The translations under genes were made by a program, and so were the position numbers. From Branchiostoma floridae (Eukaryota > Chordata > Leptocardii > Amphioxiformes > Branchiostomatidae), in contig NC_049982.1 of assembly GCF_000003815.2 (NCBI RefSeq), positions 4,387,423 through 4,451,422 on the forward strand: 64,000 nt of DNA. Reading direction: 5' to 3'. This document shows, in pieces, positions 34,189 to 44,100 of the stretch. How positions within the stretch are numbered: position 1 is the first letter of the stretch; each line of letters starts with the position of its first letter. The notes under the pieces are model-generated. The model searched no databases, had not been told where the DNA came from, and saw nothing but the letters and a program-made list of their open reading frames with translations.

Positions 34189-36220
34189 AACAAGATAACT
34201 CAAGAACGGCTGGATGGATTAGTTTCATACTTGGTGTGTTGGTGGGGTGCGATGAAAGCTGGAAGTGATTAGATTTTGGGCACCCTAGCGGCTTCCCTTG
34301 ATACTGCAGCGCAACTTCTGGTTTTGCTATCTCGTGTTCTGAACACGCTATGGTCACGATTTTTGAGTGTTAGATAGCTCTTGTGCTCAGAAATAAGTGA
34401 CATAAGTTTTGGCCCCCTACCGACTAGGTTTGGGAAAGCAGGTGCATTTTTGTCAAAAAATTCTGAAGAGGATAACTCAAGAAGGGAACAATGGATTTTC
34501 ATGATTTTTGGTATGTAGGTACCTTAGACAATGTTGTACAAGATAAGATACTAATTATGCAAAATAGGAGTACATTTGCATAATTAATGAGAATATTCTA
34601 TCATGGCAGTTTTTTCAATGTATCTCTTGTCCCGGACATGATATAGTCTTGACATTTGGGTGGTAGATAGCTTGCAGTGTCATGACAAAGTGGGGCAGAT
34701 TTCAGCCCCCTAACATGTAAATTCGGAACTGCAGGGGCGTTTTTGTCTAGACATTCCAAAGAAGATAACTGCAGAAAGGATTGACAGATTGGCATCATTT
34801 TAGGGGTGCAGGTAGCTTAGGCAAAGGTGTTCATAATGATATACATGTTATGCAAATGAGGACCTTATGTGCATAATTAATGAGGAAATTGTATAATACC
34901 ATTATTAGCAATAACTGGACTTCAATAAATGTAACACTTATTAATTATGATAGATGGAATATAAGCAGATACCAAATATGGTAATGAGGAACTTATTTGC
35001 ATAATTTATATAAAAATTGCAAAGCAGCTTTATGTCTAATGATTGGAATTTTATACTTGTGACATGTGTATGTTAGTCAATGATGAACAACACCACGCAT
35101 AAATTATGTTAATGCATTAGTCAATTGTATGAAATTTACAAAAGCTCTAAATTTTCATGGAGGTATGAGGTCGCCGAACTCTAGTTTACCCTGCGTTTGT
35201 GTGTCTGTCTGTCTGTCTGTCTGTCAACAAGAAAACCCAAGAACAGCTGGATGGATTGGTTTCATACTTGGTGTGTTGGTAGGGTGTGATGAAAGCTGGA
35301 CGTGATTAGATTTTGGGCCCCCTAGCGGCTATCCTTAGTACTGCAGCGCAACTTCCGGTTTTGCTATCTCGTGTTCTGAACAAGCTATGGTCCCAATTTT
35401 TGAGTGTTAGATAGCTCTTGTGCTCAGAAATGAGTGACATAAGTTTGGGCCCCCTAGCGTCTAGTTTGGGGATAGCAGGGGCATTTTTTGTCAAAAACTT
35501 CTGAAGCAGATAACTCAAGAAGGGAACAACAGATTTTCACGATTTTTGGTATGTAGGTACCTTAGACAATGTTGTACAAGATAAAATACTAATCATGCAA
35601 AATTAGAGTACATTTGCATAATTAATGAGAATATGCTATCATAGCAGTTTTTTCAATGTATCGCCTGTCCCGGAAATGATATGATCTTGACAATTAGGTG
35701 GTAGACAGCTTTCAGCGTCATGACATGGTGGGCCAAGTTTCAACCCCCTAACATCTAATTTTGGAACTGCAGGGGTATTTTTGTCAAGACATTGCAAAGA
35801 ACATAACTGCAGAGAGGAATGATGGATTTCCATCATTTTAGGCATGCAGGTAGCTTAGGCAAATATGTTCATAATGATATACATGTTATGCAAATGAGGA
35901 CATTATTTGCATAATTAATGAGGAAATTTTATAATTCCATTATTTCAATAACTTGACTTCAATAAATGTAACAAATGTACATTATGACAGATGGAACATA
36001 AGCAGATGCCAAATATGCTAATTAGGAACTAATTTGCATAATATATGCGAAAATTGCAATGATATTTGCTCGATGATTATTGATAGGAATTTCATACTTG
36101 ACGTGTATGTTTGTCAATGATGAACATCACCATGCATGAATCATGAAAATGTGCAAGTCTGTTGCATGAAATTTACAAAAGCTTGAATATTTCATGGAGG
36201 TATGAGGTCGCCGAACTCTA
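34100..36220. repeat. Two tandem units of about 1.04 kb
   Basis: Each unit opens with accc(a/t)gcgtttgtgtgtctgtc and a GTCT microsatellite, then shared words (caagaac, ctggatggatt, ttcatacttggtgtgttggt, ttttgctatctcgtgttctg, tgcataattaatgag), and closes with ggaggtatgaggtcgccgaa at 35160 and 36195. Similarity is high but clearly diverged. A diluted relative is at about 54480-54790. No coding sequence. Confidence 0.85.
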
Positions 36221-36660
36221 GAGTGAGTGATTGAGTGAGTGAGTGAGAGATTGAGTGAGTGAGTGATTCAGTGAGTGAATGAGAGAGTGAGTGAGTGAGT
36301 GAGTGAGTGAGTGAGTGAGTGAGTGAGTGAGTGAGTGAGTGAGTGAATGAGTGAGTGAGTGAGTGCGTGAGAGTAAGTGACCAACTGAATAGTTGGATGA
36401 GAGCGAAAGAACGAATTAATGCATGGGTGGATCGATGGATGGATGAAGTAATGAAGAAATGAACAGTTGGAGGAATGAACGAAGGGTTATTGCATGTTTT
36501 AGAAAATTATCGGACTTTCCTGCATGAATAGGTAAATGAATGGATGAGTGAGTGAGTGAGTGAGTGAGTGAGTGAGTGAGTGAGTGAGTAAGTCAGTCAG
36601 TCAGTCGGTCACTGAGTAAGTCAGTTAATGAGTCAGTGAGTGGAGTAAGTAACCAAGTGA
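36215..36660. repeat. GTGA microsatellites
   Basis: Long gtgagtgagtga runs at about 36217-36370 and 36540-36600, linked by ggatggatg words. These lie immediately 3' (in minus orientation) of the donor of the small secreted protein exon. Confidence 0.9.
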
Positions 36661-36676
36661 ATGAATGCAGTCTTAC

Positions 36677-36905
36677 CCCGCGGCATGTCGTCACAGTCGG
36701 CGTTCCTACAGAGGGCGCACAGCGGCCCGCAGAGCGCCTTACCGATGGCCCTCCTACACGCGGTGCGGCTGCTGCACAGGTCGCAGTGTGGGCACGCGGC
36801 CTGCAGTAACCCCGCCCGCACGGCCGCCTGGAGGCCCCGGTCAACGGCGGCGTCGCACGCGGACAACGCGCACAGCAGGACCGCTGCGAGCACAGCCAAC
36901 CTCAT
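36677..36905 (-). CDS. First coding exon of a small secreted Cys-rich protein (partial gene)
   Basis: The minus strand encodes 76 residues from MRLAVLAAVLLCALSACDAA, a strong signal peptide with a cleavage-type SACDA, followed by a helix-prone Ala/Arg/Leu stretch and a Cys-rich segment with CPHCDLC, TAC, ALCGPLCALC and ADC. The exon is bounded by an acceptor just 5' of the ATG (tattttccag, exon end 36927) and a donor (cggg|gtaaga) at 36676. It is much more GC-rich than its surroundings, as expected for real coding sequence here. The following exon was not found; without the donor the frame would read on to a stop at 36633. I do not recognise the family; a secreted peptide, defence peptide or hormone-like molecule is conceivable. 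Confidence 0.6.
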
Positions 36906-37080
36906 CTCGCTATGTGGGAACTTTCTGCTGGAAAATAGAAGAGCAGTAATAAAAAGACAAGTGTCCAAAACGCATTTAAAATATATATAACGTTATAACC
37001 GGCCGAAGTATACACACATGTACTGGTATCGACCTCTCTTTTCAACAATCTCAGCGATAAGCTGTATAGTGATAAAAGCT

Positions 37081-37261
37081 TAGTCTCCAAGCGGACCCAA
37101 CGGTGCCTTAGAAATAGTATCAAAGCTGGCCAGGGACTTAGTATAGCGGCACCAGGTGCCCGTTTGACTCCCTTAGCCAGCTATCTCCCTTTGGCCGGCT
37201 ATACTCTTTGCCAGCTTTGATATATTATCTCTAAGGCACCGATGGGTCTGCTTGGAGACTA
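37081..37261. mobile_element. MITE, 181 bp, about 50-bp arms, perfect 9-bp target duplication
   Basis: Ends tagtctccaagcggaccc and gggtctgcttggagacta, arms continuing through gtgccttaga and tatcaaagctgg. Target duplication ataaaagct (37072-37080, 37262-37270). Same family as 40609-40789 and 51976-52122. Confidence 0.93.
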
Positions 37262-37309
37262 ATAAAAGCTGGCTTCGCTAATTTCTCTCAGTCGTCGCCT
37301 TCCGAAAAG

Positions 37310-37412
37310 GTCGTCACCTTTTTATACGCATAAAAAGCAGTTGCTCAAGCGACTAGATATGATTTTGGAAACGGTCAGAAGTTTCAGGTAGCGTCCACTA
37401 CCTTTCGTTTGT
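37310..37412 (-). mobile_element. Hammerhead-like repeat fragment
   Basis: On the minus strand: acgaaaggtag-tggacg-ctacc-tgaaac-ttc-tgaccg, then catatctagtcgcttgagc. This is another copy of the 20731 motif with compensated stem II (ggtag/ctacc) although the flanking CUGA is lost. It abuts a LINE tail. Confidence 0.55.
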
Positions 37413-37429
37413 TAATGCCAACCGTTTTG

Positions 37430-38060
37430 GAAATATATTTAAGAACCGTCTGCAAGACACGTTTCTCTCTGGTTGGAGACAAGAATTAAGAAGTTTTAAC
37501 AAACTCAGTACTTATTGTAAAATAAAAAAAAATTCTGTTTCGAAAAATATCTTTCATCCGTTCAAAACAAATTGTTTAGAAATGACCTAACGAGACTAAG
37601 GATTAGTGCACACACGTTACAAATTGAAAAGGGCCCACACTACAACATACCAGCCAATGAGAGACTTTATCCCACATGCCATAATGACATAGAAAATGAA
37701 TTTCATTTTGTAATGGATTGTCCGACTTATGAAGAAGACCGTCAAAAGTTATTTCAAAATATTGTATGTAAGTCCGAAATTGTACTACCACATGCTAGGT
37801 CAGAGGTATTCCATTTGATATTATCTTGTCCTGTTCATATATCTGCCTACGTTGGCCAATTTATTTACAACTCATTGCAAAAACGAGATAATGCTTTATG
37901 ATACTCACTAGATTGTTTATACTGTTATATTATATTACATTAGTTGTTAGTTATATTATATTACATTAGTTGTTAGTTATTTGTATTAGTATATAGTTGT
38001 TCACATTGCCATACATTGTAACTGTTACAATTGTTGCGCAATAAAGTTATTCTATTCTAT
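37430..38060 (+). pseudogene. 5'-truncated LINE 3' end
   Basis: Encodes the C terminus of a non-LTR retrotransposon ORF2 (about 37572-37901): RLRISAHTLQIEKG, IPANERLYPTCHND, ENEFHFVMDCPTYEEDR, the usual Cys/His-type tail. It ends after aataaag in a ttattctattctattc repeat, a typical LINE microsatellite tail. A second copy is at 47890-48240. Confidence 0.8.
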
Positions 38061-38208
38061 TCTTTGGCAGGAAAACCCTACAAAAACTCGTCAGAAACAG
38101 CTGAAGCCGAACCTCTGCTTGGAGTTTATACTTGCTATACTCGCTATACTGACACTATTTCCCTACCAAACTAGCAACACAGGAAGGAATGTGGTGATGT
38201 CTAACTTA

Positions 38209-39270
38209 AGCCCCGGTCACAAAGCGCGTACGATTCCTTGCGATGGACTATTCCGCATATCGTACGATGAGCGCAGTACATCGCAAGAAAATCGTAAGCA
38301 TCGCAAGCCATCGCAACGCATCGGATGGTGTTCAAAATTTTTCCAGCGTCGCACGATTTTTCACTTGTGTCTCTTCTGTATAGCCGTCTGACCGCTTTTG
38401 TGCTTCTTTAACCAACAAAATGTGGACATAGCTGTTAAATACCTTCCTATAATATCTTTAACTGTAAAAATAAATTAAAAAAGACCATGACAACAAGAGT
38501 ATTACAAGCAAAAGTTCAAATCAAGCGTGAGTACTGGTATGGTTATCTCGGCCTGCTTGCCGGCTCTACGTGTCAGGCTCTTTCGAAGATCGTATCATGA
38601 TATGCTATCAACAAAAAGATGCCATCATACAAAAATCAAATGATAAGCATTATATCATATATATTTCCGACTCATAGAGCCTGCCTTTATGTTCGAGTTG
38701 TCCCCATGGTTATTACGATTATGGTAAACTGACCCAAGACCGACGAGAACTGAGATTTGATCTAATTATAAACTCACGTGCATGAAGCGATCAAACAATT
38801 GTCTGCATCACCTGTGCGTGGCGCGCTGTTCTCTGGTTGCGACTGTGGCAGTTGCGACTGATATATTTCCCCTTTTCGTCAATATCGACAATATCAGGGA
38901 AAACTGAAACCATCACAGCATGCTAAAAAATCATAAATCTATAACCTCATCAGTAGAAAAAGATTGCCGTAATGAACTCTGCTATGGGGGCAGATAAAAT
39001 CTTACGACGATAGCGAAATTTTGAACATGTTCAAAATCCATTTCAGCTCTATTTTTCGCCATACGACGCTCCCCGATTTACTATGATCCACTGCGATTGA
39101 CGCAGGTACGCTCTTATGACCTCATCGTACGATGCACTACGCGCTTTGTGACCACGGCTTTATATACTTAAACCATTGCTTCCGATTCTCCCCCGACTTA
39201 CGACGCACTGCGCTTATCCTGCGCATCGGAAGGAATCGCAAGGAATCGTACGCGCTTTGTGACCGGGGCT
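38209..39270. mobile_element. Harbinger-like non-autonomous element, 1062 bp, TTA target duplication
   Basis: Ends agccccggtcacaaagcgcg and its perfect complement; the arms continue identically through tacgattccttgcgat. Flanked by TTA on both sides (38206-38208, 39271-39273), the usual PIF/Harbinger target. Many gcgat/atcgc words in both orientations subterminally. An inner end-like copy (gcgctttgtgaccacggctt, about 39142) suggests nesting. No transposase frame. Confidence 0.85.
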
Positions 39271-39273
39271 TTA

Positions 39274-40608
39274 CCGCGCCGTTGTTGATATCAGCACTGG
39301 CTGAACTGGAAAATTAACTATTGACCAAAACCGGTGATCTGCGTTGATCATGAATGCTAGGTGCGAACAGACTCTCAGGGCGTCCGGTGCGCGACGTTCT
39401 GGACCCCGTCCGAGTAACAGTCCGGACCTTTTGTGTTTCTTGTCGCCACAAACACTGAGTTGTATTTAGATATCAGCCCCACCAATTAAAGCCCCTTATC
39501 ACACGGACAAACTGACATAAGGACCAGCTTGGCAAACTGTAGGCGGATAAACTGTCAACGGATGGTGATAAAACAATGATAACCTCAAACAATCGACATT
39601 AACCATTGTTTATTGCAAATCCCTGCCCGAAAGGTGATTGCACTAAACATCTATTTTATTTTCAGCAATTGGTGGGGTTTGTGATCTTAGAAAGAGAGTT
39701 TTTGTCTGTAATCGTGGAAAGGTTGTGATGGAAGTTGGTGTCTTCCTTGAACAGTGCCATCTTTTTGTGATGGAATTAATCAGTTTTCTGTGCTTATGTC
39801 TTGCCTAGCCTGTGTTTATTTGCAAATCCAAGTGGGTGTCTTGTTAACTAAAAATAGATCGTTGTCGATCACTGTTGGGATCGGTTCTGTGTTAGCCTCG
39901 CTGAAAATTGTCCGACGAATGTCATGTCCGATCATTCCAGTCGAAGGTACCAACCGTCTGGAACGAGCCTAATAAGGTTGAACTCCAGGCTAATTTCGCA
40001 CTGGATGAAGTGTTTCCAGTACAGCATATCCTTCATGGCTGACAAATTAGGCCCTGACAAATCAATGTCTCTTTCGATCATTGTCTTTAACGTAATGTGG
40101 GGTCTACCTACTCCCTGCCTTCTTTTAAGAAAGCTTAATTAGGTTCGACTGTCTGTCCCAAGAATACCCTTGATTGCGGTCGAGACCGGGTCACAAAATA
40201 TTCTCCAAGAAAACGTTTTGGACGGGGGTCGGGACTTCTTACGGCTACCTTCACTCAAGGGACGATGCCCCCGACCGAAACCTCTGCTCGGAGAATACCA
40301 GCAATCTGCTTGAATGTTTGTGCAGCACACGCTGATGACCTGATTTGTATCGACCTGTGACCTGTACACACATTCGCTACTCAACAACAATAACAGAAAC
40401 GCCCCGCAAGTTTCTAGGAGGGGAAAGAGCATTGCTCACTCTAGAACAGGCCAGTTTTGTTCCTTGGCGCCATCCTAGAACTTAAGGTGTTTTACTCAAA
40501 CTTTGACTCATCAAATATTCAAATCTCCTTGGACTCACCTTTTGTACAAATATATACTGAGTGTATTTCGTTGAAATGAAACTTTTTCCCAGCTACTTTT
40601 GAGTTAGC
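39274..40608. other. Intergenic spacer
   Basis: No gene recognised. A minus-strand open frame at 40432-40139 begins with a hydrophobic run but lacks coding support. Short inverted words ccccaccaatt (39478) and aattggtgggg (39666) could bound a 200-bp foldback. Confidence 0.4.
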
Positions 40609-40789
40609 TAATCTCCAAGCAGATCCTACAATGGCATATGAAATAGTACCAAACTGGCCAGGAGATAGTCAGCCAAGAGGACAGTGTACATTTGCCATGT
40701 AGCAAAACACACTCCTAACTTAGCCGGCAACACTCCTCTGTCGGCTTTTGATACTATCTAATGCTACCGTAGAATCTGCTTGGAGATTA
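40609..40789. mobile_element. MITE, 181 bp, perfect 8-bp target duplication
   Basis: Ends taatctccaagcagatccta and its complement (tagaatctgcttggagatta). Target duplication gagttagc (40601-40608, 40790-40797). Same family as 37081 and 51976. Confidence 0.92.
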
Positions 40790-41241
40790 GAGTTAGCCTG
40801 TGTTTACACAATCTCTCGCAGGCTGGGCCTGGGGTTAATGACCCCCTTCCACCGTAAGACCGGCCGCTAGGAGCGCGATTTTAGTCAGGCTACTTCCAAG
40901 TGAAAAACATGGACGGCTGGCACAGACGGTGATGTGTAGGCAAGCTCCTCCACTTTCCTTTCTCACCAATTACTCCCAGTCACGGTCTGGGGAAGGTACT
41001 AAGAGGAAGGGAGGGCATTGTTGGCTAAACTATTACGTGTGTGGCAGGGGCTCATTTTGATGTTTTACGTCATGGCGTGCGAAGCATTACGTACTTTTCC
41101 GCTCAGGTGATGAAAGCAGGTCGCCCTCCCGAAGTTAACGAACGCAAGCTGCCTACATCAGTTGAAAGGTTGGACCGTAAACATGCATCTGTTGAATGAT
41201 ATAACACATTCTTGTTTCCCTTATTTCCAGACCTTCTATAC

Positions 41242-41249
41242 TATAAAAG
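41242..41249 (+). promoter_or_regulatory. TATA box of the short-collagen gene
   Basis: tataaaag lies 103 bp upstream of the chosen ATG, a suitable distance for a start site near 41270-41280 and a short 5' UTR. Confidence 0.65.
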
Positions 41250-41351
41250 CTGTTAGGCAGGCTAAAGAAACTCAGATACATCTGGCGATCACTCTCGAAC
41301 ACCGCCAACGTGGTAGCTGGAAGTCGATCTTCCTTTGAGACCCGACGCAAG

Positions 41352-42209
41352 ATGAGTGGTCAGGTAACAGTAGTCGTGTTCGCAGCGTCTGTCCTATCCT
41401 TGCTGTCTGCCTGCTCAGCAGTAGAAGGCGAGGAAGGCTCGTGTCCGGAGAAGTTGGCGAACAGCAACGTGAACAACATCACGGTCGTGGCTCCGCTCGG
41501 ACCGAAGGGGGACGCCGGGCCGCCCGGACCGAGGGGCGTTCGCGGAGAGAAGGGGGAGGAGGGCCGTCCCGGGAAGCTCGGGCCACGCGGCTTAGAGGGC
41601 CAGAGGGGTGAGAGAGGAGCTCCGGGACAGAAGGGCAGCAAAGGCGATGAAGGAATAGGCGGGGGAGCTGTGTATGTACGGTGGGGGCGGACGTCGTGCG
41701 AGGAGGGTGGTGCAGGCACGGCGACGGTGTACTCTGGGATGGCCGGCGGCGCGTGGTACAACCATAAGGGCGGCGGCAGCAACTACCAATGCCTGCCTGC
41801 AAACCCCGAGTGGGGCTGGCATAAAGACGGTTTTCAGAACACCTACATGTACGGCGCGGAGTACCAAATCGGCGCGGACTCTCCCTACGACGCTAGCAAG
41901 ATCCACGACCGTAACGTGCCGTGCGCCGTCTGTCACTCACCGTTCCGCCGCGCGCAGCTGATGATCCCCGCCCGCCAGACCTGTCCCGGAGGCTGGACGC
42001 GGGAGTACGGGGGCTACCTGATGACCGCCCACCACACCCACAGCCGCACGGAGTTCGTGTGCATGGACGGGGAGCCCGAGGCGCTGCCCGGCGGGGAGGG
42101 GAACGAGGACGGCGCGCTGTTCTACGTCGTGGAGTCCCGGTGCGGCTCGCTGCCGTGCCCGCCGTATGTGGAAGGGAGGGAGCTGACCTGCGTGGTGTGC
42201 ACCGTGTAG
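41352..42209 (+). CDS. Secreted short-chain collagen-like protein with conserved Cys-rich C-terminal domain
   Basis: A single-exon gene encoding 285 residues from MSGQVTVVVFAAS. The start is chosen because a signal peptide (hydrophobic core ending SACSAVEG) follows directly and a TATA box lies upstream; an in-frame Met 14 codons earlier lacks this. The body has 17 uninterrupted Gly-X-Y triplets (GPKGDAGPPGPRG through GSKGDEG), enough for a short trimeric collagen helix. The C-terminal domain (about 165 residues) contains VYVRWGR, WYNHKGGGSNYQCLP, PEWGW, YGAEYQI, VPCAVCH, QTCPGGWTREYGGYL, EFVCMDGEPEALPG and ELTCVVCT, with about ten Cys. It resembles proteins named short-chain collagen C4-like in marine invertebrates (family recollection, not searched). 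Likely extracellular, possibly lectin-like or matrix. Very GC-rich. A truncated duplicate is at 55137-55676. Confidence 0.88.
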   Translation: MSGQVTVVVFAASVLSLLSACSAVEGEEGSCPEKLANSNVNNITVVAPLGPKGDAGPPGPRGVRGEKGEEGRPGKLGPRGLEGQRGERGAPGQKGSKGDEGIGGGAVYVRWGRTSCEEGGAGTATVYSGMAGGAWYNHKGGGSNYQCLPANPEWGWHKDGFQNTYMYGAEYQIGADSPYDASKIHDRNVPCAVCHSPFRRAQLMIPARQTCPGGWTREYGGYLMTAHHTHSRTEFVCMDGEPEALPGGEGNEDGALFYVVESRCGSLPCPPYVEGRELTCVVCTV

Positions 42210-42257
42210 ACATCACGAAAACACAAACTGGACAGTCTTTAGTTTTCCAAAGTAGTC

Positions 42258-42465
42258 GTTATACCCCCCCCCCCCCCCCCTCACATTAGGCGAAAACCGA
42301 TTGGACGACGAGTCTGCGAGCTCTGAATTACGAGGAGGCATGACCCTGCTACCGACGAAGAAATGGCAGAGTTCCCCCCTTCCCGTCAGGGTCATGCCTC
42401 CTCGTAATTTAGAGCTCGCAAACTCGTCGTTCGATCGATTTTCGCCTAATGTGAGGGGGGTATTA
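42258..42465. mobile_element. Near-perfect foldback MITE in collagen 3' flank
   Basis: A C-rich left end (ataccccccc) then cctcacattaggcgaaaacc is inverted at the right as ttttcgcctaatgtgagggg. Pairing continues through ggaggcatgaccct, leaving only about 40 bp unpaired. The duplicate locus at 55705-55730 lacks it, giving an empty site. The exact target duplication is unclear (gtagt occurs on both sides). Confidence 0.85.
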
Positions 42466-42805
42466 GTAGTGCCAAAAGTTACGTGCTGGAAGCCTCAAGA
42501 ACAAAACGTATTACTGACTGCTCTGTTTTCTGCCTAAAAGCCTCACTGCAATATTTCTACTGTAACATGTCAACTTATATATGTATGTGCAGTGGATGTC
42601 TCGATTCGAATATTTGATATATATTTCAACCATTGACTTTCAAAACGTAAAAGAAAACGGGATTGCTAAGCCTAATGTATGAAGTGCCAAAACAAGATCA
42701 TAATGATCCATAATGTATGTAGGGATCTTGTATATGTATTGAAGCGATGAAATTCGAACATGAAAGAGTATACTGGTAGCGTGAAGCAGTCAGAATTGTC
42801 AGAAT

Positions 42806-42856
42806 TGCCCTGAGGAAGGTGACAGACGGTCACCGAAACGTTGTTGTGAATAAAGT
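42806..42856 (+). ncRNA. Hammerhead-like stem with downstream AATAAA
   Basis: ctgagga-a-ggtgac-agacg-gtcacc-gaaac-gtt, followed by aataaa at 42849. Same layout as the 20731 motif including the extra A. The cleavage triplet would be GUU and stem I pairs poorly. The duplicate at 56018-56065 changes only the loop (agact), with the stem intact. The AATAAA may serve as polyadenylation signal for the collagen gene. Confidence 0.45.
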
Positions 42857-43282
42857 CATGGTTAAATATGTAAAAAGATTCTCTTTATTCAGTGACGTAC
42901 AAACCTATTGAAACCATTCACTGATGTGCTAAAGTGATGTCAAGTTCTAAGAGAAACAGCTGCTATTTTTCTCTAATGCAAAATGATCCAGTTATAATAG
43001 CACGGTCTGTTGCTAGAAGCTTTTAGCGATGTTTATGCACATAAGTGTTTATCAATTTTGAACACATCAGTTCGGATATTTTGCTTGAAGTTTGTGTTTA
43101 AAGGAGCAAAACAGCGGCACTGCGATTATGATGAAAGGCCGGTGGCAGTCCTCTACTGTATGGAAAGGTACCAACAGTAAATCATCTGCACTTTAGGTGC
43201 GTGTTTTACTAAAATGCCTCCTCAGCATATTTTAAGTCAAATCTGGCTCAAGTCCAATTTGGCTATTCTGTTTGGAATAGTG
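42857..43282. other. Duplicated spacer 3' of the short-collagen gene
   Basis: Collinear with about 56066-57362 once the insert at 56690-57045 is removed. No gene recognised. Confidence 0.6.
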
Positions 43283-43340
43283 TGATTGGGTACCTTCCAA
43301 ACTGGCAGATGACATATTTCTGTGTGGGGAACATAAAGTG
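43283..43340 (+). pseudogene. PEX16: Relic of the terminal PEX16 exon, copy B
   Basis: gattgggtaccttccaaact through ggcagatgacatatttc and tggggaacataaag matches 19655-19710 with few substitutions and a small deletion that removes the YNWG codons and shifts the frame. The preceding tttggctattc also matches PEX16 intron 9 (19556-19566). This anchors the duplicated block to the PEX16 3' end. Confidence 0.85.
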
Positions 43341-43639
43341 GTCGTGGATGTTATACCTTGTAGGTTTTCAAACAGATTCAGTCGTAGACACTCAGGTGCT
43401 GTTTATATAATCGTCTAATCTGAGGTATGGTTAATAGTGTACAGAAGTTGACGATGGCGTGTGCTCAGTGCTCGGGTGGTGGTGCAAAGAGGAAGAGAGA
43501 GTCCGGTGTTCTCTTACTTTAAATTTGAGCCACTTGATATTTAGATGTTACCTGGGCTATGCACATTGGAGTGGAGGGGTGTTTTCTAACTATCAATAGT
43601 ACGGATATTACAACAGTGGAAGTCTAACATTAATGAATA

Positions 43640-43755
43640 TACTTGATATGAACCCAATTATCACAACAAGTACCACAGTCAACTGTCACAGCTATACTTT
43701 AATATATTACTAGTCAGACTAGTATATCAAGTGTAGCTGTGACAGTTCCCAAGCT
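43640..43755. repeat. Long palindrome in copy B
   Basis: aactgtcacagctatacttt on the left is inverted as the right arm ending gctgtgacagtt, with tactagtcagactagta at the centre. Copy C (57630-57680) retains only the right half, so one arm was deleted there or duplicated here. Confidence 0.7.
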
Positions 43756-43855
43756 CTATAGGACCCCGCTAACTTTTTTGGTGTTAACGTGTTTGAATTA
43801 AGAATTACTGTGACAGTCATATATCCATACATCCCTCTACCATCATTTTTCTATA

Positions 43856-44100
43856 ACTTTCACTCACTCACACACCCATTCACTTAATTACTCATTCACG
43901 GAAACACACATTCTCACACTCATACACTCACACATTCACTCGCACTCACACACCCATACACCCACACATTCACTCTCATATACTTACACACTCACTCACT
44001 CTCACTCACTCACACACTTACACACACACACACACATTCACTCACTCACACACTAGTTCACTCACTCATTTACTTACTCTCACACACTCTCACTCAATGT
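43856..44100. repeat. CACT/CACA microsatellite, copy B
   Basis: cactcactcacacacccatt-type words leading to gtaagttatcctataatac, the same junction as in A and C. Confidence 0.85.

Noticed and set aside
40139-40432. Minus-strand frame starting with a hydrophobic run (possible secreted protein)
   Set aside because: No splice or promoter support, no conserved motif, composition like its non-coding surroundings.
41360-42216. Several long overlapping open frames opposite and beside the collagen-like gene
   Set aside because: High GC content lowers stop frequency; only the plus frame has a signal peptide, Gly-X-Y triplets and conserved Cys, and only it is maintained in the duplicate.
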